This document shows, piece by piece, positions 1 through 10,100 of a stretch of DNA of 36,491 nt. Position numbers and translations under genes: made by a program. Position 1 is the stretch's first letter. Each line of letters opens with the position of its first letter. The notes under the pieces are model-generated. The model did no database searches. It had not been told where the DNA came from and saw only the letters and a list, made by a program, of their open reading frames with translations. The stretch covers positions 1-36,491 of the forward strand of contig PBTG01000078.1 of NCBI GenBank assembly GCA_002726535.1, in the 5' to 3' direction. The stretch comes from Myxococcales bacterium (GTDB lineage Bacteria; Myxococcota_A; UBA9042).

Positions 1-606
1 AACCAAAACGATGCCACCGACCAAAAGCGCGGTAAAAGCCAAGGTCAGCCACTCGAGGTGCTTGTCGATGAATCGACGCATGGGCGGCCCAAAGAAGTAG
101 AGCAGCCCGGCGACCAAGAAAAATCGTGCGCCGCGACCTACGACTGAGGCGCTGAGCAATGTGGTGATATCGACTAGGTCGCTGTAAACGCCTGCGCTGA
201 TGGTGAACACCTTAAAAGGGATTGGTGTGAACGCGGCCGTGAAGATCGCCAAAAAAGCGTTGTCTGCGTAGCGCGTGCCGACCTCCAAGAAGTGGTGACA
301 CTTAAAAAGCGCGGGGATAAAGAAACCCTCAGCGACCTGCCAAAACGTACTGCCAATCACATAGCCGACTGCTGCACCCGCCACGGATGCCACCGTGCAA
401 GCCGCTGCGAACTTCCAAGCTTTTTTTCGGTTTCCAAGCACCAAAGCCATCAGCAGAGGGTCAGGCGGAATTGGAAAACACGATGAATCGCCAAAGCTCA
501 CAAGCAACATGGCCAGCAGGCCATATGGGGTCTCTGCCCATCCAAGCACCCATTGGTACAGGCGACGGATCGGGTTGCCCTTTGTTTTGGTGGCGGCGTC
601 GGTCAT
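1..606 (-). CDS. YqaA/DedA-type (VTT domain) membrane protein, C-terminus cut by window edge
   Basis: An open frame runs from an ATG at 604-606 to the window edge, giving 202 residues without a stop. The protein begins MTDAATKTKG and carries the motif SFGDSSCFPIPPDPLLMAL near residues 39-57. That motif is typical of YqaA-like members of the DedA/SNARE-associated (VTT) superfamily, which are thought to act as flippases or transporters of lipids or lipid carriers. Several hydrophobic segments follow, with a re-entrant-like FTAAFTPIPFKVFTISAG stretch, the second hallmark of the fold. A GGAG stands about 7 bases before the ATG. The gene lies 60 bases downstream of hemB on the same strand, so read-through is possible. 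The C-terminus is missing. The family call rests on motif memory; the exact substrate is unknown. Confidence 0.82.
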   Translation of the reverse strand, partial: MTDAATKTKGNPIRRLYQWVLGWAETPYGLLAMLLVSFGDSSCFPIPPDPLLMALVLGNRKKAWKFAAACTVASVAGAAVGYVIGSTFWQVAEGFFIPALFKCHHFLEVGTRYADNAFLAIFTAAFTPIPFKVFTISAGVYSDLVDITTLLSASVVGRGARFFLVAGLLYFFGPPMRRFIDKHLEWLTLAFTALLVGGIVLV

Positions 607-666
607 GGACTGCTCCAGATAGAGTCTAAGCGCAGGGTTCTGCCAGTAAGAGCGGCACTGTGCAAG

Positions 667-1659
667 TCATCCTTGTTTGAGCCAGCGAGCAGCTTGCCGC
701 GCGTAATAGGTCAAGATCGCATCCGCACCTGCGCGTCGAATCGCCAGCAACGACTCCAAGGCGACGGAGCGCTCATCGAGCCAACCCTTGGCGCTCGCAG
801 CCTTTAACATGGCGTACTCACCGCTGACTTGGTACGCAGCAACCGGCAGCTGCGTGGCTTGCCGTACCTGAGCGATGACATCTAGGTAAGGCCCGGCCGG
901 CTTGACCATAACCATATCAGCGCCCTCAAGCTCATCGAGCTCAAGCTCGCGGAGAGCCTCTCGACTGTTGGCCGGGTCCATTTGATAGGTCTTTTTGTCG
1001 CCGGATTTCGGCGCCGAGTCCAATGCGTCTCGAAAGGGACCATAAAATGCGGAGGCGTACTTGGCCGTGTAGCTCAAAATAGACACGTCCGTGAAGCCAT
1101 GAGCATCCAAGGCCGAACGAATTGCGCCCACCCGACCGTCCATCATGTCAGAGGGCGCGATGATATCGGCGCCAGCCTCAGCCTGGCTAAGCGCCTGTTT
1201 GCATAAAATCGCTACGGTCTCGTCATTGAGAATGCGGCCGTCTGGCGCCACCAATCCATCATGTCCTGCCGATGAGTAGGGATCGAGCGCGACATCGGTG
1301 ATCGTCATGAGTTCGGGAAATTCGACCTTCAATCGTCGCAGAGCCCGCTGAACCAAACCCTGCGGATTGTAGGCTTCTTCAGCGCCGAGAGTCTTGAGCG
1401 ACTCTGGCGTCGCTGGAAAGAGCACGATAGCACCGACGCCGTCTTCGAGCGCCCCCTGCGCCTCACGCATCAAGCCATCCATATCCAATCGCGCACATCC
1501 CGGCATCGAAGCGATGGGAATGTCTCCGGTGCCGTCGTGGATAAAAAGTGGATAGATGAAATGCTGTGAGGTGAGCCACGACTCTTGAGCAAAGCCCCGA
1601 ATGACGGGGTTTCGACGGTTGCGCCGTGGGCGATGAGGTAGATCGAGTTGGTCGGTCAC
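667..1659 (-). CDS. hemB: Delta-aminolevulinic acid dehydratase (porphobilinogen synthase)
   Basis: This 330-residue protein condenses two 5-aminolevulinate molecules to porphobilinogen, the second common step of tetrapyrrole synthesis, in the cytosol. The two active-site lysines are in SYTAKYASAFYGPFR (K200) and MVMVKPAGPY (K253, Schiff-base lysine). YQMDPANSREAL and YQVSGEYAMLKAA are further family signatures, and the length is normal. The usual zinc cysteines are absent: the site reads DVALDPYSSAGHDG, as in the Mg-dependent enzymes of the Pseudomonas type. The start is GTG, preceded by AGGAG with suitable spacing. The start overlaps the stop of the upstream gene by four bases (GTGA), so translation is probably coupled. 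Upstream genes on the same strand are an exported propeller protein and speE. Confidence 0.97.
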   Translation of the reverse strand: MTDQLDLPHRPRRNRRNPVIRGFAQESWLTSQHFIYPLFIHDGTGDIPIASMPGCARLDMDGLMREAQGALEDGVGAIVLFPATPESLKTLGAEEAYNPQGLVQRALRRLKVEFPELMTITDVALDPYSSAGHDGLVAPDGRILNDETVAILCKQALSQAEAGADIIAPSDMMDGRVGAIRSALDAHGFTDVSILSYTAKYASAFYGPFRDALDSAPKSGDKKTYQMDPANSREALRELELDELEGADMVMVKPAGPYLDVIAQVRQATQLPVAAYQVSGEYAMLKAASAKGWLDERSVALESLLAIRRAGADAILTYYARQAARWLKQG

Positions 1660-3017
1660 AATGAACTCCTAACGTAATGACAGCGGCGCCCAATGAGCAG
1701 CAAAGACGCAAACAAAACAAGCCACATTGTGTCTGCCGGATTGCCGATCGGTTGAGCTTGGCAGCCATCTCTTTTCGCGACAACGACTCCACCGCCTTGG
1801 CCTGCATCGAAGGTCGCATAGGCGCCATCGCTAGCACTGACATCAGCAGAGCCCTGACCATCGCTGACATCCATATCCTGAGATGGCGGCGACAAACAGG
1901 TCGGGTCGCTGGCGAGACTATGGGTCTGACGTGTCTGCTCCCACTGCGGGACACAGAGCGTAGCGCACGTCGATACCTTGGCCACCGAACCAAAACAAAG
2001 TGCAGCAGACCAAGACTTGCCCTTGTCAGTCGAACTCATCAATGCCGCGCCGTTGATGAACTCATCTGAACAGCCATACACCTCAGCGCCGAATCGACGT
2101 AGGCAGCCCACTCTGGGAGCATCTGGCACGAGTGAGAACTGCTGTCCTCCATCTGTGCTCCGCCAAATGCCAGCGGACATACTGCCGACCAACAAGGTCC
2201 CAGAGGCTTCATCTGCGAGCCACACCGCCTCGGCGATATCCTGACCTGGTTTGGGGGCAAACGCGGCCTGCCACGAGGCCCCTGCGTCCACACTCATCCA
2301 AAGCTGATCCAACCCCATCGCAGCACGGACACGGAGCACCAACCACGTCGCTTGCTTGGGGTGACGGGCTAAGGCGGTAAATTTCGCATCAGGGATCCCG
2401 GTCTTCGGGAGCGCGTTGACCGTCCATGAATCGCCGCCATCACTGGACAGTAGACTGATGGGCTTGTCTGCCTCGCCCGTGACCCACAAATCTTGTAGAC
2501 CAGGACCAGCACGGAGCGAGCTCAGCGCCTGATTGGCTGGACTCTTCAACTCTACCCAGCCCGCTGCTTCGCGGCGAAGCAGCGCTGCGGGCTCTTCGGT
2601 CCGCACCCAGAGTGCAGCATCGGTCGAGACCAACTCAACCACTTTACCAACCTCTGCAGGCAGGGTCTCCTTCGTCCATGTGCAGCCCTCATCACTAGAC
2701 CGAGTCAATAGACCGTCATCGAGAATAAAGAGTCCTTGGGCATGAGCGATGACCACCCTATCTAACGCTTGTCCATTGGAGCCAAATGAATCGGGACAAA
2801 TCCACTCAGCGCTCAACTGACTGTTGGGTTGGCGAATCAGACCAAAAGACATGGTCACATAGCGGTTGCCTTTGGGACCCACTGAGACGCTATGAGCGGA
2901 GGTCACTAGGCTGTGAGCCGATACTTCGGCGCTGTGATGGACGGACAAAACCACCACCAAGAGTCCAACGATACGAAGCACTTGCATCAAACCTGATTTG
3001 GGCTCTCTGAACATCAT
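1656..3017 (-). CDS. Exported BNR/sortilin-like beta-propeller protein with a MYXO-CTERM-like tail
   Basis: This 453-residue protein starts with a signal peptide (hydrophobic segment about residues 14-28, IVGLLVVVLSVHHSA). It continues with repeats of the type SSDEGCTWTKETLP, SSDGGDSWTVNALP, SVDAGASWQAAFAP and STDGGQQFSLVPDA. These S-x-D-x-G-x-(S/T)-W Asp-box repeats indicate a BNR/Ycf48/VPS10-like propeller. A Ser/Asp-rich linker follows. The end has a Cys (GCQAQ), a hydrophobic stretch (MWLVLFASLLLIG) and basic residues (RRCHYVRSSL), which resembles a degenerate MYXO-CTERM sorting tail. The partner is unknown; binding to glycan or protein on the outer surface is possible. It overlaps hemB by four bases, and speE ends 47 bases upstream. 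No convincing ribosome site precedes the ATG-ATG at 3012-3017; the Met at residue 11 is an alternative start. Confidence 0.72.
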   Translation of the reverse strand: MMFREPKSGLMQVLRIVGLLVVVLSVHHSAEVSAHSLVTSAHSVSVGPKGNRYVTMSFGLIRQPNSQLSAEWICPDSFGSNGQALDRVVIAHAQGLFILDDGLLTRSSDEGCTWTKETLPAEVGKVVELVSTDAALWVRTEEPAALLRREAAGWVELKSPANQALSSLRAGPGLQDLWVTGEADKPISLLSSDGGDSWTVNALPKTGIPDAKFTALARHPKQATWLVLRVRAAMGLDQLWMSVDAGASWQAAFAPKPGQDIAEAVWLADEASGTLLVGSMSAGIWRSTDGGQQFSLVPDAPRVGCLRRFGAEVYGCSDEFINGAALMSSTDKGKSWSAALCFGSVAKVSTCATLCVPQWEQTRQTHSLASDPTCLSPPSQDMDVSDGQGSADVSASDGAYATFDAGQGGGVVVAKRDGCQAQPIGNPADTMWLVLFASLLLIGRRCHYVRSSL

Positions 3018-3064
3018 AGGACAGGACGCTACGAGCTAGCGACTCATTGAGCAAGCGTAAGCGC

Positions 3065-3991
3065 TCATGCTCCGGGTTCAGTCATACATTTGGGAGCCTC
3101 TGCCAACGTGGGTCTGCCCGCCCAGAGACCGCGCCCCAACCCCGCTTGGATACCCACACGAACATAGGTAGGCAAAGCAAAACAAGCCCTAAGTACGTCG
3201 CGATTGAGGTATCGAAGACAGGGCTCTACACCCGCTACCCGATCGATATCGACCCTCACCGAAGGCAAGCTAGGGCCTTGTGTGGCCGCACAATACGACC
3301 ATGTCCCGCTTGGATAGGCGGCGACCTGTCCCAGATAGAGGTCAACCGACGCGAACACCTGGCTCAACTTGCTGTGCACTGCCCGAACGCGATCGATATA
3401 AAAGGTCGGTGAGTCACTCTGAGCGACGAGCACCCCCTGAGCACCGAGTAGTTGAGCACAGTCGCGATAAAATGCCTCGCTGAAAAGCTCAACAGCGGCA
3501 TCAACCGGGTCGGTAGAGTCGATCAAAACCACATCAAAGACAGCTCCTTGAGCTGCGCTCCGCCGAACATAATCAACGCCGTCCCCGACAATCACTTGAG
3601 CCCTTGGATCGTCAAAGGCGCGCGCTAGGTCTGGAAAATAGGTCTTTGCGCACCGGATCACCTGCGGATCAATGTCCACCAATACCGCTTCTTCCACCTC
3701 TGGGTGTCGCAACACCTCCGTTAAGGTGCCGCCGTCACCACCACCGATGATCAGCACCCGACGAGGATTGGGGTGACTCAGCAGGGGCACGTGAGCGATC
3801 ATCTCATGGTAAGCCGACTCATCTCGATCTGTGACGTTCGTCACACCCCCCAAGCACAACACTGTGCCCCAGTCTTTCGCCTCAAAAACGTCGATCTGCT
3901 GAAATTCACTGCGAAAGCTCTCATGCATATGCACCACCTCGTAGACCAAAGTGGTGTTGGGCGTCCATGGATCGCGGTACTGGGAACTCAT
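3065..3991 (-). CDS. speE: Spermidine synthase (polyamine aminopropyltransferase)
   Basis: This 308-residue cytosolic enzyme transfers the aminopropyl group from decarboxylated S-adenosylmethionine to putrescine. The glycine-rich nucleotide-binding loop IIGGGDGGTLTEVLRH lies at residues 81-96. The acidic residue VLVDIDPQVI follows, and the catalytic-loop motif VVLIDSTDPVDAA is near residues 154-166. YHEMIAHVPLLSHPNP near residue 61 is the usual substrate-binding region. Length is normal, with a tail of about 50 residues beyond the core. GAGG lies about 7 bases before the ATG. No speD or speA gene lies beside it. The propeller gene begins 47 bases downstream on the same strand. A possible promoter lies at 4026-4054. 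Confidence 0.95.
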   Translation of the reverse strand: MSSQYRDPWTPNTTLVYEVVHMHESFRSEFQQIDVFEAKDWGTVLCLGGVTNVTDRDESAYHEMIAHVPLLSHPNPRRVLIIGGGDGGTLTEVLRHPEVEEAVLVDIDPQVIRCAKTYFPDLARAFDDPRAQVIVGDGVDYVRRSAAQGAVFDVVLIDSTDPVDAAVELFSEAFYRDCAQLLGAQGVLVAQSDSPTFYIDRVRAVHSKLSQVFASVDLYLGQVAAYPSGTWSYCAATQGPSLPSVRVDIDRVAGVEPCLRYLNRDVLRACFALPTYVRVGIQAGLGRGLWAGRPTLAEAPKCMTEPGA

Positions 3992-4025
3992 CGTGATGCC
4001 TCTTTCGATATTGTCGTCGGAGCCT

Positions 4026-4054
4026 AAAGTAATTGTGCTCTAGTTTGGCTCCAA
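4026..4054 (-). promoter_or_regulatory. Possible sigma-70-type promoter of speE
   Basis: Read on the minus strand, TTGGAG and TACTTT are separated by 17 bases and end 35 bases before the speE start codon. The boxes match the consensus at three and four of six positions respectively. They overlap the U-tract side of the upstream terminator. A GGAGCC/GGCTCC inverted repeat (4019-4024 and 4047-4052) flanks the element. This is weak on its own; the position between a terminator and a start codon is the main support. Confidence 0.3.
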
Positions 4055-4094
4055 AAACACAAGAGCCAGAGACATAGGTCTCTGGCCCTTGTGT
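4052..4094 (-). terminator. Intrinsic terminator of the giant RCC1 lipoprotein gene
   Basis: Bases 4057-4073 and 4078-4094 form a 17-base stem with a single mismatch and a four-base loop. On the minus strand the stem is followed directly by TTTTT. It starts 18 bases after the stop codon of the giant lipoprotein gene and isolates it from speE. This is a textbook rho-independent terminator. Confidence 0.93.
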
Positions 4095-4112
4095 GGTCCA
4101 CGTTGTGCGCCC

Positions 4113-7100
4113 TTATTGACAAGTCTGGCACGTCGACCCAGAGCAAGCATTCGCTTTGGCTCCGGTCGCTGAGCAGCAGTCACCGTAATTCTTGCACAGG
4201 TTGTCACACCAACAACTAAAGGTTGTGTTCTGACCACCACAAGAGCCGTCACAAGGGTGGGGCTTCTTACAGTCCTTTTCGCAGTTGGCCAGAGTCTCAG
4301 TCGGATCACAGGTGCCGTTACCGCACACAGGCTTGCAATCTTTGATGCACGTAGAAGGCGTCTCAAGGCCTTCACATTTGCCATCACCACACACCGTCGG
4401 GATCGGCTGCAGGACCTTGACCAAGGTGCTCTGCGTCGCGATTGTCTTGTTATCGCCGTTGCCGCCGTAGGTCCCGTACCCTGTGCACCAGACGTCGCCT
4501 TTGTTGGTCAGAACGCAACCTCCTCTGTAGCGAGTCGTGACCTGAATCACGTTGGTTCCATTGGTGATCTTGACCGGTGCGAGACTCGTAGTCGTGGTGC
4601 CGTTTCCGAGTCCACCGCTTTGGTTGTATCCCAGCGCGTAAGCTTGGCTGTCAGACTTGAGGAAGTACGTGAGGTAATAGCCCAAATCGTATTGCCAGAG
4701 ACCAGAACCGAGAGGTTTCATCTGTACGGCTTTGATCTCTTTACCGTACGTCCCGCCGGCCGAAAGCTTGCCCAGACCGAGTGCTCCGTGAGGATTGTAG
4801 CCTTTCGCCCAGGCATTGCCCTTGTCATCGAGAGCGCCCAAAGCGTACGAACCGGCTGTAATCATCGAAACAGGAGGGAAATCAGTGATTTTCACTGCAT
4901 TGATGACATCAGCCGTGTTCGAGCTCAAAAGATTGTTGTAGTAGTTGTAGCCCCAACACATCACTGAGCCAGATTTGGTCCGACCACAAGAGAAACTCTT
5001 ACCTAAGCTAACTTGAACGATGTTCGAAACGTTCTTGGTCTGCGTCGGCACCTTGAGGTCCACACTAGACGCAACACCATTGCCTACTTGGCCATCGGTG
5101 TTGCGGCCCCAGCACCAGACTGTACCGTCGGTTTTAACCGCGCAGGTATGGTAGTCGCCGCAATCGACAGAATCGACCCCTTTTAAGACCAATGCTGGTT
5201 GTAAGGCAGTGGCAGTTGCATTGTTGCCAACCTGTCCATCGGAGTTGTAGCCCCAACAGTAAAGAGCCCCATCCTCTGCAACGGCACAAGAGTGATAGTA
5301 CCCGCCGCTGACTTGCTTGATTCCAGCCAGCCCAGCGACCTGGACAGGGACCTTCTCTGAGGTCGACGTCGAGCCTTTACCGGTCTGGCCATAGTTATTT
5401 CGGCCCCAACAGAACACTTTCTTACCTGTAGTGACCGCGCAGGTGTGATAGCCGTAGTTGTGTGAATCCACCTGCTTGGCCCATCCGCTGGTCAAGGGGC
5501 CGCAAGCCCCAGCCTTACACACCGAACTCAGACCGCATGCGGCGCCGTCATTGCCGGCGATCTGCTTGCACTCACCGAGCGCAAGATCACACGTGTCCTT
5601 CGTGCAAGGCTTGCCGTCATCACACTCTGTATCTTGCTTGCAGGTCCATTTGCAGTTGGCAATCGGAGTCGAGGAGCAGCCGCCAGTCTTGCTGTCACAT
5701 AGATCGACTGTGCACGGGTTCTTGTCATCGCAGCTGACTTTTCCGAGTTGTTTACACTGGCCCGCTTCGCAGACTGGATCGAAGGTACATCCATTGCCAT
5801 CATCGCAATCTTTGGGTTTCGCAACACAAACGCCAGCCTGGGAGCATGCGTCTCCCGTGGTGCACGGATCTCCGTCATCGCAGAGCTTGCCGACGGTCGG
5901 AATGATGTTGCATTGGGCGGTGACGATGTCACACGTGTTCGCGTAACAGCCCTGGCCCATGTTGCACTCGGCGTTGGACGAACATGCGCCATCAGCCACA
6001 CGGGTCCAAACCTGAGCGTTCGCAGTTTTGCCATTTCCAAGTGCGCCATAGAGGTTATAGCCAACGCACCACACAGAGCCCGTTTTGTGCAGAGCGCATG
6101 TGGAGCGATATCCAGCACTAACCTGGATGCTGTCCTTCGGAGCCACCAAAGGAGCTGGCGTGGTTTGGTCGATAGCAGAGCTGGCACTTTTCGTGCCGTT
6201 GCCGAGTTGACCGTAGTAATTGTCACCCCAGGTGCTGATTGTCGCACTGGTACTCAAGGTTACTGCGTGATCTAAACCACCGCTGAACATCGCGACATCT
6301 TTAACTTTCGCCACGTACACATCGGCAGCTGAATCTGTCGGTGTCTTCGAACCGATACCCAACTGTCCGTTATTGTTCTGGCCAATACAGTGCAGTTCCC
6401 CTTTGAGGGACACCACACAGGTATTCTGGTTGCCCACGCCAAGCGAGACCGCTTTGGGGAACTTGGTCACTTTGGTCACGGCGATGTCTGCGGTGGAAGC
6501 AGTCGTCATCGCATTTGAATATAGATTGTAGCCCCAGCAGTAGGTCTCACCCAACTTGCTCAAAGCACAGTAGTGACCGTTACCGCCATCGATGGCGACC
6601 ACATCTGCCACGTTCGCGTCGACCGGCAAGGATGACGAACTCGAGGTCAATGACTTCGAACCCAACTCTTTGTCAGAGTTGCGCCCCCAACACTTGACCC
6701 CGCCTTGGAGATTGACTGCGCACGTGCTGTAGTTCGTCATCGCGAGGGTGACCGCTCCGCTTAGTCCTTTGACCTCTACAGGTGAGGTCGAGTCGGTCGT
6801 CGAGCCATTTCCAAGCTGGCCATACAAGTTGTCACCCCAACACATCACCTTGCCGCCGGTGACGATTGCACAACTGTGCAAGTAGCCGACAGCCACGGCG
6901 GTCGCGTTTGTGACCTTTTGCACAGCAACAGGCACGGAGCTGCTGGTCTTTAGACCATTGCCCAACTGACCGTTGTTGTTGTAGCCCCAGCAACTCACCG
7001 TTCCCTTTGGTCGGAGTACACACGCGTGACGTGCGTTGGGATGCTGAGCGATCTGCGTCGCGAAGCCTGTAATCTGCAGCGACTTGCAAGCGCCGGCGGT

Positions 7101-10100
7101 GCACACCTTGCTTAGCCCGCAGATCGCGCCTTCATTGCCGGGAGTCCACTGGCACAGCCCGTTGACACATTTGTCAGCGGTGCACACTTGGTTGTCGCTA
7201 CATCCAGCATCATCGGTACATTTGACCACACAGGGCGCGACCTTGCTGTGCGTGCAGTTGCCGTTCTTGGTGTCGCAAGCGTCTGTGGTGCAAGGATTGC
7301 CATCGTCACAGTTGGCGTTCTTTACGACGAAGCATTTTCCGCCTTCACAAGCCTCTTCGATGGTGCATGGGTTGCCGTCATCGCAGACTTTCGCTGTCTC
7401 TTGGCAGATGCCGTCTTTGTCACATTTTCCGTTCGACGTGCACTTGTCGCCATCATCGCAGAACACGTTCGTGTTAACGGTCATTGAGCAGAGCCCTGTG
7501 GAAAGACTGCACTGCTGCTTTGTACAAGTATTGTCGTCTTTACAGAACGCGTCGGTTTGACAAGCGCCGTCAGCGACGTGCGTCAGTCGGGTCTTTTGGC
7601 CCGTTGTGCTTGTGGAGCCCCCACCCAGGGATCCGTAAAGGTTGGAACCTGTACACCACACCGAACCATCTGCTCTAAGCACGCAAGTGCGGTAGTACGA
7701 AGCGCTGACTTGCACGATATTGCTCACCCAATCCATGGGGCTTGGGATGCTTTTGGAGACTTTGGTGCCGTCGCCCAACTGTCCATATTGGTTTCGGCCA
7801 ACCGAGTAGGCCACTCCATCGTTCGAGAGCCAAACGCCATGGCTGAGACCGCCGCTGTATCCGATTACAGAAGGCAAGCCCTTCGGGTTGACGTATCCGG
7901 GTGTTGGAGAGCTTGTATTGACCCCAAGCTGATTGTACCCGTTGTTGCCGATGCACTCAGCGACGCCCTTGAAGGTGATGCCGCAGATGGTGCGGTTGCC
8001 GACGAAAGCCGAGGACCACTTCGAAGTTCGGCTGTCACGAACTGGACTCGAAAAGCTAAATGTTTCCGGAGCTTTGGCGATCAAATTGTCGTTACGTCCC
8101 CAACACCACTTGCTGCCATCGGAGCGAATGGCACACGACAGGTTGAGGGCCGTGAAAATGCTCACCACATTCGACATCCCTTCGATCTTGGCAATCGTAC
8201 CGCTATCGCTACCTCCGGACTGTCCATCGCTGTTATTGCCCCAACAGACCACCGTCTTGTCTTTGCGCAACGCACAGGTGTGGTTGTATCCAGCACTGAC
8301 TGCGATCGCGTCGGTGATCCCTTTGGCGGCGGTCACAGGCACTTTTGAACTGGTCGTCGTGCCCTCGCCCAGTTGGTAAGAGCTGTTGTAACCCCAGCAA
8401 TAGATTTTGCCTTGCTGATCGACCGCGCACGCGTGTTGATAGCCCGCCGAGATGTCGATGATGTTTTTCAAATCTTTAACCGCGACTGGCTTGCCGCTGG
8501 TAAGATTGGTCCCATCGCCGAGCTGCCCATAGTTATTGCGGCCCCAGCAAGCCACGCTCTTGTTCTTGAGCAGGGCACAGTGGAAGTTACCGTTGCTGTA
8601 GGCGCTGAGTTTGACTGCCCAACCATCAACCGGGTTAACGGGTGCGCACCCTCCTTTAAGGCAGGTAGATCCGACACCACAGACGGTCCCATCTTTGGCT
8701 GGTGCAATGTTACAGGATCCAGTTTTCACATCGCAGGTGTTCGCAGTGCAAAGGTCTGTGTCTGCGCAATCGGAGTCACTCTTGCAGGTAATCTTGCAAC
8801 CTTGAATCACATTATGAGTACAGAGTCCTGATTTGGTGTCGCAGAGATCAGCGGTGCAAGCGTTGCCGTCGTCACAATTGGTTTTGTCACCAGCGAAGCA
8901 GATGCCGTCTTTGCATTTGTCCCCTAGCGAACATGCGTTGCCGTCGCTGCAGAGATCTGTGTTGGTCGCAAACTTACAAAACCCATTTACGGGGTCACAC
9001 GAATCATTGGTGCAAGCGTTGCCGTCGTCGCATTTCGTGACGCCCGCACATTGAGCTTTTTCATCACAAACATCACTGCTTGTACAGGCGTCTTCGTCGT
9101 CGCAGGCCTTGCCTTTGGCCGGAGCTCCAACGCACTTCGCAGAGAGATCGCACTTATCTGGCCCAGTGCAAACCTGTCCATCGTCGCAACTTTTGCCCCC
9201 AGAGACGCTGCCTTGGCACTTGGCGTCTTTGTCACAGGCGTCTTTCATGGTGCATTCGTTGCCGTCGTCACAGGTGGCTCCAAGCAATGGAGTACCAACG
9301 CAGGCGCCCTTATCGTCGCAAGAATCTTTGGTGCATTCGTTGCCGTCGTCACAGGCCTTACCAACCCAAGGAGTGCCAGCACACTTGCCATCCTTGTCGC
9401 AAAAGGAGTTGCTACACGGGTTGCCATCATCACAGGGCGCACCAAGATTTGGTGAGTTGGTGCATTTGCCGGTCTGCACATCGCAGACACCTTTGGTGCA
9501 CGCATCGCCATCATCACAGCCCGCAAAGGAACAGTGCACATCGCTGACCGACAACGCATCGATGAAGGGACCGATACCGTCATTTTGAACGCAATCTGTG
9601 GTCTTGAAGGTAAAGCGAATCTGAATCGTTTTGCCGATGAAGGCCTTGAGATCGTAGCTCATCGGTTTCCAGGTCGCGCTCCCATTTAAGGTAGCCAACT
9701 GGGTCGCCTGCTTGGACACGACGTCGACGACCTCAACGACCAGATCGTCATAGGTGTTGGACTCCCAATCACCCGCGTAGTTGAAGGTAAGCGCGGGTGA
9801 TAGCGCCCCAACGATGGCGATCTCAGGTGACGTGGCTGTGCCCTCTACCTTGGCGCCGCCAGGCTGGCAGTTAAAATCAGTGCCATTGTTAAAGTTCAGA
9901 CTGCAGTCGAACACTTCGGATTGAGGTTTGGCCGGTGTTTTATCAACCGCCCAGACAGGACCGAGTGCGCCCTTGGACAAGGTCCACGCCTGCGAGGCTT
10001 CGCTGCCGCATTTGAAACCGACCTGGTATGGAAATTTCACCTTGTTCTGATTGCAAGGGCTGACTGCCTTAGGCAGACCACAACCAACCTTCGGGTCACA

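Noticed and set aside
4257-4967. Open frame of 236 codons on the plus strand
   Set aside because: It lies antisense to the RCC1 repeats, has no ribosome site or family motif, and shows the biased composition of a reverse reading of repeat DNA.
5528-6247. Open frame of 239 codons on the minus strand
   Set aside because: Out-of-frame reading within the giant lipoprotein gene, without a ribosome site or conserved motif.
7557-8348. Open frame of 263 codons on the plus strand
   Set aside because: Antisense to RCC1 propeller 1; the reverse reading of a gene low in the right stop trinucleotides stays open by chance. No recognisable domain.
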